Source: an uncultured Lachnospiraceae bacterium | GTDB lineage: Bacteria > Bacillota > Clostridia > Lachnospirales > Lachnospiraceae | DNA length: 64,000 nt | Assembly (NCBI GenBank): GCA_902775895.1 | Contig: CACYNO010000003.1 | Span: 62,001-126,000, forward strand | Reading direction: 5' to 3' | Part shown: one piece after another, positions 8,505-16,824 of the stretch | Numbering within the stretch: the first letter of the stretch is position 1 | How the letters are laid out: each line of letters opens with the position of its first letter | Made by a program: the position numbers and the translations under genes | Notes under the pieces: generated by a model | The model's input: only the letters and a program-made list of their open reading frames with translations | Databases searched by the model: none | Told to the model about the DNA's origin: nothing

Positions 8505-9493
8505 TGTTAAAGATAGGCAATATAAATATTAATGCTCCCGTGGCGCTTGCTCCTATGGCAGGCGTCACGGATCTGCCTTACAGGCTTATTTGTAAGGAAT
8601 TCGGATGCGGAATGACGGTGACAGAGCTGATCAGTGCCAAGGCTATCCTCTATAACAATAAAAATACAAAGCTGCTCCTTGAGACAGATGAGAAAGAAAG
8701 ACCGGCGGCAGTCCAACTGTTCGGTTCCGATCCGGATATAATGGCGGAGATCGCAAAAAGGTGCGAAGAGCTTGACTTTGAGATGATAGATATAAATATG
8801 GGCTGTCCGGTACCGAAGGTTGTAAATAACGGTGAGGGTTCGGCACTTATGAAAGAGCCCAAACTGGTGGAAGAGATAGTAAGTAAGATGTCAAAGGCTG
8901 TAAACAAGCCCGTTACCGTAAAGATAAGATCGGGATTTTCAAAGGATAATATAAATGCTGTTGAGATTTCTAAGATATGTGAGGCTTCAGGAGCAAAAGC
9001 GGTGACTGTTCATGCAAGGACCAGAGAACAATATTATTCGGGGGACGCGGACTGGTCTGTTATCGCAGCGGTAAAAGATGCGGTGGGTATTCCGGTTATA
9101 GGAAACGGAGATATCAGGGACGGAGAGTCGGCGGTAAGGTGCATGAAACAGACGGGATGCAACGGCGTGATGATAGGAAGAGCCGCCAGAGGGAATCCGT
9201 GGATATTTTCCGAAATTTACCATGCTCTTAAAAATGCCGGTTTGATGCAGCGGGATACTTCAGGAACAGAACCTGTCGAAATTCCTGAAGTGAGTATCTA
9301 CGTAAAAAAAGAGATGATGCTAAGGCACGCAAGAGAGTTGGCGTGCTTCAAAGGCGAATACACTGCAGTAAGGGAGATGCGCAAGCATTTCGGCTGGTAT
9401 ACGGCGGGTATGAAGCATGCGGCAGACCTGCGCAGAAACATCAATTCATGTGAAAGTCTTGAAGATCTTACAGCTATCCTGAAGGTGATATAA
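8504..9493 (+). CDS. dusB: tRNA-dihydrouridine synthase (DusB type)
   Basis: FMN enzyme that reduces specific uridines in the tRNA D-loop to dihydrouridine using NADPH. The TIM-barrel begins with 'APMAGVTDLPYR'; 'DINMGCPVPKV' holds the catalytic Cys; 'VKIRSGF', 'VHARTREQYYSG', 'IGNGDI' and 'IGRAARGNPWIF' are FMN-binding strands. The short helical C-terminal domain follows ('MRKHFGWYTAG'). At 329 residues it matches the family. It overlaps the preceding small gene by one base. In Firmicutes dusB is often near greA and lysS, as here. Confidence 0.95.
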   Translation: MLKIGNININAPVALAPMAGVTDLPYRLICKEFGCGMTVTELISAKAILYNNKNTKLLLETDEKERPAAVQLFGSDPDIMAEIAKRCEELDFEMIDINMGCPVPKVVNNGEGSALMKEPKLVEEIVSKMSKAVNKPVTVKIRSGFSKDNINAVEISKICEASGAKAVTVHARTREQYYSGDADWSVIAAVKDAVGIPVIGNGDIRDGESAVRCMKQTGCNGVMIGRAARGNPWIFSEIYHALKNAGLMQRDTSGTEPVEIPEVSIYVKKEMMLRHARELACFKGEYTAVREMRKHFGWYTAGMKHAADLRRNINSCESLEDLTAILKVI

Positions 9494-9530
9494 CGTGGTT
9501 TTAAGTCAATCCTTATATAAGAAAAACGGT

Positions 9531-9559
9531 TTGACACTTATGAGGTGAAAGTATATAAT
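9531..9559 (+). promoter_or_regulatory. Consensus sigma-A promoter for greA-lysS
   Basis: A perfect TTGACA (9531-9536), 17-nt spacer and perfect TATAAT (9554-9559). It should start transcription about 55 nt upstream of the greA ATG. Confidence 0.85.
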
Positions 9560-9621
9560 CTTGAAATTAGTATAGTCTACATATCAAAAAAAAAGAAAAG
9601 CAACAAAGTGAGGATAGGAAC

Positions 9622-10098
9622 ATGGAAGAAGAAAAGCAGTACCTTACAAAAAAAGGTTATGATGAAAAGCTTGAGAGACTGGAGTATCTCAAGGTTGAGA
9701 GAAGAAAAGAGATCGCCGAGAAGTTAAAGGAAGCAAGAGAGCAGGGAGACTTATCGGAGAATGCCGAGTATGATGCTGCCAAAGACGAGCAAAGAGACAT
9801 GGAAGCGGAGATCGCAGAGCTTGAAAAGATCTTAAAGAACTGTGAGATAGTCGAGGTTGATTCAAAGAACAAGACGAAGGTTAAGATGGAAAGTCTCGTT
9901 ACGCTTCACGATATGGAATACGACGAAGACATTCAGTATGAGATCGTGGGCTCGTCGGAGGCAAGCGTGCTTGATAATAAGATCTCAAATGAGTCTCCTT
10001 TAGGGGCGGCTCTTATGGGCAAGAAAAAAGGCGACATTGTAAAGGTAGCTGCTCCTGCGGGAGAGATAGAATATAAGATAGTTGCCGTAAAGAACTGA
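9622..10098 (+). CDS. greA: Transcription elongation factor GreA
   Basis: Factor that enters the RNA polymerase secondary channel and promotes cleavage of backtracked transcripts. The N-terminal antiparallel coiled coil (about residues 1-75) has the conserved tip motif 'GDLSENAEY' followed by 'AAKDEQ'; the C-terminal FKBP-like domain ends with 'SPLGAALMGKKKGD'. The length of 158 residues is standard. The start ATG lies 62 nt after a consensus promoter, and lysS follows 19 nt downstream in the same transcript. Confidence 0.97.
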   Translation: MEEEKQYLTKKGYDEKLERLEYLKVERRKEIAEKLKEAREQGDLSENAEYDAAKDEQRDMEAEIAELEKILKNCEIVEVDSKNKTKVKMESLVTLHDMEYDEDIQYEIVGSSEASVLDNKISNESPLGAALMGKKKGDIVKVAAPAGEIEYKIVAVKN

Positions 10099-10117
10099 TT
10101 TTAAAGGGGTAAAGAAA

Positions 10118-11629
10118 GTGGCAGATAATAACAACGCTCAGATGCCTGACATCAATGAACAGATCAAGAACAGGATGGATAAGCTTGAAGTATTGCAGCA
10201 GGAGGGGAAAGACCCTTTTGAGATAACAAGCTTTGATGTTACATGTCATACTGATGAGATAAAGGCAGATTATGATTCTTTTGAAGGAAAAGAAGTATCC
10301 GTTGCCGGGCGTATGATGTCACGACGTGTTATGGGAAAGGCTTCGTTTGCCAATGTTGCGGACCGGAACGGAAATATCCAGCTTTATGTTGCACGAGACG
10401 AGATAGGAGAAGATCCTTATAAAGCTTTTAAAAAGTTTGATATAGGCGATATCGTGGGTGTAAAAGGAAGTGTATTTAAAACAAAGACGGGAGAGATATC
10501 CATCCATGTTTCCGAGATCACTCTTCTTGTAAAGAGTCTTCAGGTACTCCCCGAGAAATTCCATGGTCTTAAAGATACCGACCAGAGATACCGTCAGAGA
10601 TATGTAGACCTGATCGTAAACCCCGAGGTTCGTGGGACATTTATAAAGAGATCTCAGATACTGGCTGAGATCAGGAACTTCCTGAACGGAAGGGATTTCA
10701 TAGAAGTTGAGACTCCCCTTCTTGTGGAAAATGCGGGAGGCGCTGCGGCAAGGCCCTTCATGACCCATTATAATGCTCTTGATCAGGATATCAATCTCAG
10801 GATATCTCTTGAGTTGTATCTTAAGAGACTTATTGTGGGAGGTCTTGAGAGAGTATACGAGATAGGAAGGGTTTTCAGAAATGAGGGGGTGGATACCAGA
10901 CATAATCCTGAGTTTACCCTTCTTGAGCTTTATCAGGCATATACCGACTATAACGGTATGATGGAGATCACGGAAAGTCTTATCCGTGAGGTTTGTAAAA
11001 AGGTAAACGGAACGGCAAAGGTTCCCTACGGAAAAAAAGATGAGGAAGATGGTGAAGTGATCACTCTTGATTTCGAATCGCCTTTTGAAAAGATAACCAT
11101 GACCGAGGCTGTTAAGAAATATGCCGGAGTGGACTTTGACCAGATCCCGGATACGGCTGCAGCAAAAGCCATAGCAAAAGAAAAGGGCGTGGAGTTTGAG
11201 GATAGGCATGAAAGAGGAGATATACTCAGTCTTTTCTTTGAGGAGTTCTGCGAGGAGAAACTTATACAGCCTACATTCGTGCTTGACCACCCAATAGAGA
11301 TATCACCTCTTACCAAGAAAAAGCCGGGATCTAACGGTCTTACGGAAAGATTTGAGCTTTTTGTGGCAGGACGCGAGCTTGCAAATGCCTACTCCGAGCT
11401 TAATGATCCGATTGACCAGAGACAGCGCTTTGAGGCTCAGGAGGCTCTGAAGGCGGCAGGTGACGATGAGGCACAGTCTTTGGATGAGGATTTCTTAAAT
11501 GCCCTTGCTTACGGCATGCCTCCAACAGGCGGTGTGGGTATCGGTATCGACAGGCTTGTGATGCTGCTTACAAATGAGAACAGCATAAGGGATGTATTGC
11601 TCTTCCCCACGTTAAAAAGTATTTCGTAA
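10118..11629 (+). CDS. lysS: Lysyl-tRNA synthetase, class II
   Basis: Charges tRNA-Lys with lysine. The N-terminal OB-fold anticodon-binding domain (about residues 50-160) is followed by the class II core: motif 1 near 'RGTFIKRSQILAEIRNFL', motif 2 'YEIGRVFRNEGVDTRHNPEF', and motif 3 'GGVGIGIDRLVMLL' at the C-terminus. The 503-residue length is typical. A GTG start is used with GGGG/AAAG upstream. It follows greA in the same unit and ends at a strong bidirectional terminator. Confidence 0.97.
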   Translation: MADNNNAQMPDINEQIKNRMDKLEVLQQEGKDPFEITSFDVTCHTDEIKADYDSFEGKEVSVAGRMMSRRVMGKASFANVADRNGNIQLYVARDEIGEDPYKAFKKFDIGDIVGVKGSVFKTKTGEISIHVSEITLLVKSLQVLPEKFHGLKDTDQRYRQRYVDLIVNPEVRGTFIKRSQILAEIRNFLNGRDFIEVETPLLVENAGGAAARPFMTHYNALDQDINLRISLELYLKRLIVGGLERVYEIGRVFRNEGVDTRHNPEFTLLELYQAYTDYNGMMEITESLIREVCKKVNGTAKVPYGKKDEEDGEVITLDFESPFEKITMTEAVKKYAGVDFDQIPDTAAAKAIAKEKGVEFEDRHERGDILSLFFEEFCEEKLIQPTFVLDHPIEISPLTKKKPGSNGLTERFELFVAGRELANAYSELNDPIDQRQRFEAQEALKAAGDDEAQSLDEDFLNALAYGMPPTGGVGIGIDRLVMLLTNENSIRDVLLFPTLKSIS

Positions 11630-11632
11630 CTA

Positions 11633-11657
11633 AAAAGAACCCGTTAAGGGTTCTTTT
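11633..11657. terminator. Bidirectional terminator after lysS
   Basis: AAAAGAACCC and GGGTTCTTTT form a 10-bp stem with a GTTAA loop, A-rich on one side and T-rich on the other. It serves the convergent lysS and beta-helix gene. This is the only convergent gap in the window without a large hairpin element. Confidence 0.9.
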
Positions 11658-11710
11658 TTGTTAAAAATATTTGAGGAAACAGTTTTTTGTTGCAGAGAGT
11701 AGAAATTGAT

Positions 11711-13351
11711 TTAATAGTCTTTTACGATTTGAGCGGATGAATCGAAAACAGACGGAGTATTACCATTATACTTATTACCTGAGAAAACAACATTTTTCCC
11801 TGCAGAATAAACTGCTATGGAAAACGAATTCTTAGTGTTAAAGGTATTGTTTTCTATTAGAACATCTTCTGCGGAAGCTCCGTTCTTACCATACGTTCCA
11901 AAGTTGACTCCGGCTTTTCCACCGGTGTATGTAAATGTATTGTCAGCAATTGTTATATTTTTATTTGTTCTAGTTTCAGAACTAAGAGTTATACCGTAAA
12001 GAACTGAGTAGTAGAAATCATTGCCCCTTATCTCGATGTCTTCGGCAGAATCTACACCTATCGCTCCGATACCACCTTCAAGTCCGTTGAATGTGTTGTT
12101 GATCGCTTTGCAGTGTCTGCTCCTCCAGTCAAACGTTATATGTTCGTAGTATGCGTTGCTGAAGTTGCAGTGGTCTACCACAACATTATCAGGTCCGCTG
12201 CAGCAAACGCCTATCTTATGCCCGTCAAATGTACAGTCTTTTATGGTGAAGTTACTTGCTATACGAAGGGGGGTATAGTCACTTTTTGAAACTCTTTCTG
12301 AATGGATATGTATACCGCGGAGTCCTGTATTTATAAACTTACAATTGTTAATTAAAGCATTATAATCCACCACGTCCTCATCATCTTTCTCCGTACGGAA
12401 ATCAATGCATGAATAATCTGAAGATTCATTTCTTGTATAACTTCCCATAAAGTTCACTCCGTCAAATGTGACGTTTTTGCCCTTTACGCGAAAAGTGAAA
12501 AAATTAGGATGGGTAACGATCATGCCGCTGTCACTTCCGATAAAGGTCATATTGTCTTTTTCTACCGTAATAGTTTTAGATGTGTTATATCGTTTCTTAA
12601 ATTCCACAACGGGATTAGCATTGATAGTACGGATTATCGCTTCTGTATCATCGGTTACACCGTCTCCTGCTGCGCCGTAATATTCGGGACGGGCGCCTGC
12701 TCTCTTAAGGTGTATGCTTTTTTTGTCTGTGCCTTTGTATCCGGACAAGTCATTACCGTTTAAAGCAAGCTGAAGACCGGTTGCCTCATTAAGGAGCATA
12801 TAGGAACCGTCGTTGTTTGCGGATATCCACCACTTTTGAGTATTCTCGTCATTTTTATCATTAGTGGAGAGCTTGCCACCGTTTTCGCTTACTCCGGCGG
12901 TATCAAGATAAGTCCATGTGCCGTTGGAATATTTTGAGATACGGTAGTCGCCTGTCATGGTTGTATCAAGGTAATAACCGTCTTTTCCCTCGACTTCATA
13001 CCAGCCGTTTTTTATAACGGCCGGCTCTAAGTCGCTCTTTGGGTCATCTATCATGGTCCCGAAGATCTCATCCGGTTTGCCGTACCGGAATGTTACCATA
13101 TGACCGTCTGAATCAAATAAGAACCAGTCGCTTTTTTCCGGGGCGTTCTTAACTGGGACGTAGTGCCACCCCACAAGAGAATCTCCATTGGAATTAATAT
13201 ATTTCCATTTGCCGGCCTCTTTGATCCAACCTGTACTTTCAGATGCAGAAGTATCAGGGACTGCCTCGGCGCCTACGTTTAATGGAAACAGACTTATGCC
13301 CGCACTCAAAAGAAGCGGAACGATCATTATTCTTTTACTTATCTTTTTCAT
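11711..13351 (-). CDS. Secreted right-handed beta-helix (pectate-lyase-like) protein with wall-binding-like repeats
   Basis: Predicted secreted protein of 546 residues. The start at 13351 gives Lys-rich 'MKKISKR', a hydrophobic segment and a likely cleavage near 'VGAEA', with GGAGG 7 nt before the ATG; longer upstream starts would bury the signal peptide. Residues about 40-190 contain 'WIKEAGKWKYINSNGD..GWHYV' and similar aromatic-rich units like choline- or glucan-binding repeats. From about residue 235, 'YYGAAGDGVTDDTEAI' opens a Pectate_lyase_3-type parallel beta-helix with repeated 'NCKF', 'DCTFDGH' and 'NNTFNG' turns. It may bind or cut a polysaccharide, or be an adhesin; no catalytic residues can be named. 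It is divergent from the glycosyltransferase genes. Confidence 0.8.
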   Translation of the reverse strand: MKKISKRIMIVPLLLSAGISLFPLNVGAEAVPDTSASESTGWIKEAGKWKYINSNGDSLVGWHYVPVKNAPEKSDWFLFDSDGHMVTFRYGKPDEIFGTMIDDPKSDLEPAVIKNGWYEVEGKDGYYLDTTMTGDYRISKYSNGTWTYLDTAGVSENGGKLSTNDKNDENTQKWWISANNDGSYMLLNEATGLQLALNGNDLSGYKGTDKKSIHLKRAGARPEYYGAAGDGVTDDTEAIIRTINANPVVEFKKRYNTSKTITVEKDNMTFIGSDSGMIVTHPNFFTFRVKGKNVTFDGVNFMGSYTRNESSDYSCIDFRTEKDDEDVVDYNALINNCKFINTGLRGIHIHSERVSKSDYTPLRIASNFTIKDCTFDGHKIGVCCSGPDNVVVDHCNFSNAYYEHITFDWRSRHCKAINNTFNGLEGGIGAIGVDSAEDIEIRGNDFYYSVLYGITLSSETRTNKNITIADNTFTYTGGKAGVNFGTYGKNGASAEDVLIENNTFNTKNSFSIAVYSAGKNVVFSGNKYNGNTPSVFDSSAQIVKDY

Positions 13352-13471
13352 AGAAACCTCCGTAGAGAATATATTATATGCAAACACTTCTGATTCATTA
13401 TATCGTAAAAATAACAAAACAGAAAACATTTTTTTATTGAATATTACGGGAAAAAACAATAAAATAAATAC

Positions 13472-15292
13472 ATGAGTGAAAAAATATTATTATATAAGTT
13501 AATCCTTCCCAAAGACGCTGCTGAAAATGAGGTTCAGGAGCTTATCTTTCGCGGGGAAAGACCCGTGTGGAACGGGCAAAAGCTTGGATATGATATTGAA
13601 AGAGGAAAGTGCGATTTCAGTACATTTTATAACGCCTTCTCTCTTGCCAAATGGATGAGATATACCATAGCGGACAGGTTTTTCCTGGAACTGAAGATGA
13701 GGGGTTTATTCCGTATTGAACTTTACGGTTATAATACCGGAGAAAAAAAGATAATAAAAAGAAAGTTATTTTCCCGGGAATATGAATATAAAAAAAAGAG
13801 CACCATTAAGATAGAAATCCCAAAAGGAAGATATAACATAGTTTCTTTTACGGTAGTGCCTATAGAGGATACCATTATCTTTGACGGAGCGTATTACGCT
13901 GAAGCGGAGTCGGAATTTGTCAAAGAGCCTAAGATCGATATCATAACCACCACTTATAAAAAAGAGTATTACATAGAGAAAAACTATGCAGTTTTAAATG
14001 ATCTGATCTTTTCAGATGAAAGGCTGGCACCCCATTTCAGATGGCTCATAGTAGACAACGGGAACTCAAAGGAACTTGAATCTTTTGAAAACGATAAGGT
14101 AAGGGTTGTGCACAATCCGAATACGGGAGGCTCCGGCGGATTTGCCCGGGGGATGATAGAGGTTAATCATTATAAAGATAAACCTACCCACATCATTCTT
14201 ACCGATGACGACATAGAGTTCATTCCGGGAAGTTTTGAGAGGATATATGCGCTTCTTTGTATTGTAAAAGATGAGTTTAAGGAAAATTTTATTGCAGGTG
14301 CCATGCTTCCGGAAGATAAGCCGTATATACAGCTTGAAGACTTGGGATGTATTGGGGTAAACGGTAAGCTCGGGGGCTTTAAGACAGATATGAACATGAA
14401 GTTTCTCAGTCGTGTGATTGCAAATGAGACAGAAATACCTTATTCGGTAATGCATTACAGCGCATGGTGGTTTTGCTGTATACCTATGTCTGTTGCGAAG
14501 CCGGACAATCTTCCCATGCCTTTTTTTATCCGGGATGATGATGTGGAATATTCCCTCAGAAACAGATCCGGGATAATTACAATGAATGCCATAGGTGTAA
14601 GGCATGAAGGATTTACGGTCAGGTTTTCCGGATTTAATGAATATTATCTGGGAATGAGAAATGAGCTTATATTAAGCGCCATTTATGATGAGTTAAAAAA
14701 GTGTAATGTTTTTCAGATGGTGAAAGATGTATTTAATAACGAGATCTACAAATACAATTATAAAGGAGCAGGTCTTGTTCTCAGAGCCATTGAAGATTAT
14801 CTGAAAGGCCCCGAGTTTTTAAAGAATGTAAATCCGTCAAAGCTTTTGCCGGAGATAAAGACCATGGATAATGAGTACCGTCCGCTGACTAAAGAAGTGA
14901 CAGAGCTTACCGGATTTAAGAAGCTTAAAAAAAGGTACGACCTGGGCAGTTTTAAAAAATTTATCTATGACTACACCTGTAACGGACAAAAATTTATCTC
15001 ACGTGTTCCTGTGAGCAGAAAAGGTGTTATCGAAAAGGGCTGGAAGTATTGTGTGGAAAAGCAGTTCTTTGCAAAAGAGGTTTACTCCATAGATGCCAAA
15101 GCCGGAACATATGCTGTATATAAAAGAGACTTATCAAAGTTTAAAGATATAATGAAACGCTTTTCGAAGCTGGAAGCCCGCTACATGGCAGAAAATGACA
15201 GTGTGGCCGCTGCCTACAGAGCCGCCGCAAAAGAACTTCATTCCGAGGAGTTTTGGTCGGAGTATTTCAGGAAGCTGGAGGAAGAAGGATGA
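13472..15292 (+). CDS. GlfT2-like family 2 glycosyltransferase
   Basis: Cytoplasmic GT-A fold transferase of 606 residues resembling galactofuranosyltransferase GlfT2. An N-terminal beta-rich domain (about 1-150) precedes the GT2 core: 'IDIITTTYKK', 'NPNTGGSGGFARGM', and the metal-binding aspartate cluster in 'LTDDDIEF' near residue 243. 'HYSAWWFCCIP' and 'IRDDDVEYSLR' follow and match the acceptor and second metal region of this family, and 'VRHEGF' supplies the His. A helical C-terminal domain completes it. The sugar may be galactofuranose by family analogy, but no UDP-galactopyranose mutase gene is in view. It overlaps the next transferase by 4 nt (ATGA), so the two are coupled. Confidence 0.85.
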   Translation: MSEKILLYKLILPKDAAENEVQELIFRGERPVWNGQKLGYDIERGKCDFSTFYNAFSLAKWMRYTIADRFFLELKMRGLFRIELYGYNTGEKKIIKRKLFSREYEYKKKSTIKIEIPKGRYNIVSFTVVPIEDTIIFDGAYYAEAESEFVKEPKIDIITTTYKKEYYIEKNYAVLNDLIFSDERLAPHFRWLIVDNGNSKELESFENDKVRVVHNPNTGGSGGFARGMIEVNHYKDKPTHIILTDDDIEFIPGSFERIYALLCIVKDEFKENFIAGAMLPEDKPYIQLEDLGCIGVNGKLGGFKTDMNMKFLSRVIANETEIPYSVMHYSAWWFCCIPMSVAKPDNLPMPFFIRDDDVEYSLRNRSGIITMNAIGVRHEGFTVRFSGFNEYYLGMRNELILSAIYDELKKCNVFQMVKDVFNNEIYKYNYKGAGLVLRAIEDYLKGPEFLKNVNPSKLLPEIKTMDNEYRPLTKEVTELTGFKKLKKRYDLGSFKKFIYDYTCNGQKFISRVPVSRKGVIEKGWKYCVEKQFFAKEVYSIDAKAGTYAVYKRDLSKFKDIMKRFSKLEARYMAENDSVAAAYRAAAKELHSEEFWSEYFRKLEEEG

Positions 15293-16824
15293 TCCTGCAA
15301 AACATTTTATTTTCGGATGATATATGCAAAGACAATGAACTCTTTTTCAGGGTCCGGGGAGACATTGATCCGGCGGACATGCCGGGGGATAAGGGTCTGC
15401 ATATCCCGGCAGGAGTGCATGTATCATTTGATACTTATATGAATATCTTTGATCTGAAAAAATGGCGGGAGCTTACCTGTGTGGAGGATGTATATCTGGA
15501 AGCGGAATGTACGGGGGAAGGTACGGTCAGAGTATTCTTTATGGATACGGGTAAAAAAAAGGAAGTGGCCCTCAGGCACTTTGATGCTTCATCAGATGGT
15601 AAGGCAGAATTGCATTTTGATATTAAAGACGGTGCGGGATACCTGCAGGTTGAGGCGGAAGCAGAAGGTGAGTTCCTGATAAAAAGCCTGTGTTTTTCGG
15701 TTTCAGATACACATGCACATCCTGTAAAGCTGGCTGCGGTGATATGTACTTACGGGAGAACAGGAGAGGTTCTTGCAACCATAGACAGACTGTCAGGCTT
15801 AAAAGATCTGTCGCTGTATGTGGTGGATAATAAAAAAGAGATCACAGAGAAAAAAGAAGAGAACCTTACCATTGTTCAAAATGAAAATACGGGAGGAGCC
15901 GGGGGATTTACCAGGGGGCTGGAACTCATAAGGAAAGATAATGATGAAAAGAATTTTTCCAATGTGATCTTTCTTGATGATGATGCCTGTGTAAATGCCG
16001 AAACCGTAAAAAGGACTCATGCCCTTCTTTCTTTTTTGAAACCGGAATACAGGGACAGAAATATCGCCGGCCGAATGTTTCTTTTGGAGGAGCCATGGGT
16101 GCAGCACACTGCGGCTGAGGTATGGAACGGCGGAGATATAAGACATGTGGGCGGCAGCATGGACATGAGGAGGCGCGAGAATCTTCCTGAGATAAACGAT
16201 GCACAGGGCGGTGAGTACGGCGGGTTCTGGTTTTCCTGCGTGCCCTACGCCTTTGCAAAAGTAAATGACCCTCTTCCCTTGTTTTTGCACTGCGACGATG
16301 TGGAGTACGGATTAAGACAGGGGAAAGAGCCCGTTATCTTAAACGGGATACAGGTGTGGCATGAAAGCCCGCTCAGAAGGGGTACGAGCACGGCGGCTTA
16401 TTATGACATAAGGAATTCCATGATCGTAAACAGTTTGGGATATGACGGGGAAAAGACTGTAAGAGCCGCCTCGGATATACTTAAAAAATGGCGTAAAAAG
16501 CTTGATCTTTACAGAGACAATCATGACATTGATTCAGAGAACATGGCACTTCTTGCCATGGAGCATTTCCTGAAAGGACCCGGGTGGGTATATAATGCGG
16601 ACGGCGGCAGGCTGCACCGGGAACTCCTTGATAAAAGGTCAGTGGAAGCCATTAATAAAAGGGTGTTGCGTCTGGCGGTGAAGCTGCCTTACGGTAAGAT
16701 AAACGAATTTAAACGTGCAAGAACTGAAAGCACGGCAATTAAGGAACTGAAAAAAGCGGTAAAAGAATACAGACTATGGTCAAAGGAAAAGCGGGTAGCA
16801 GATTATGCGGATGAAAATATATGA
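15289..16824 (+). CDS. GlfT2-like family 2 glycosyltransferase, paralogue
   Basis: Second transferase of about 511 residues with the same plan as its upstream neighbour: beta-rich N-terminus (1-140), then 'AAVICTYGRTGEV', 'NENTGGAGGFTRGLEL', an aspartate cluster 'LDDDACV' near residue 229, 'GGFWFSCVPYAF', 'HCDDVEYGLR' and 'VWHESPLRRG'. The start at 15289 (ATGA overlap with the upstream stop, GGAGG in front) is preferred over an earlier in-frame start. The two proteins are clearly related but divergent, suggesting sequential addition steps on one polymer rather than a recent duplication. Linkage and donor are unknown. Confidence 0.85.
   Translation: MILQNILFSDDICKDNELFFRVRGDIDPADMPGDKGLHIPAGVHVSFDTYMNIFDLKKWRELTCVEDVYLEAECTGEGTVRVFFMDTGKKKEVALRHFDASSDGKAELHFDIKDGAGYLQVEAEAEGEFLIKSLCFSVSDTHAHPVKLAAVICTYGRTGEVLATIDRLSGLKDLSLYVVDNKKEITEKKEENLTIVQNENTGGAGGFTRGLELIRKDNDEKNFSNVIFLDDDACVNAETVKRTHALLSFLKPEYRDRNIAGRMFLLEEPWVQHTAAEVWNGGDIRHVGGSMDMRRRENLPEINDAQGGEYGGFWFSCVPYAFAKVNDPLPLFLHCDDVEYGLRQGKEPVILNGIQVWHESPLRRGTSTAAYYDIRNSMIVNSLGYDGEKTVRAASDILKKWRKKLDLYRDNHDIDSENMALLAMEHFLKGPGWVYNADGGRLHRELLDKRSVEAINKRVLRLAVKLPYGKINEFKRARTESTAIKELKKAVKEYRLWSKEKRVADYADENI

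Noticed and set aside
10319..11290. 323-codon leftward open frame opposite lysS
   Set aside because: Antisense to a conserved synthetase gene with no start signals.
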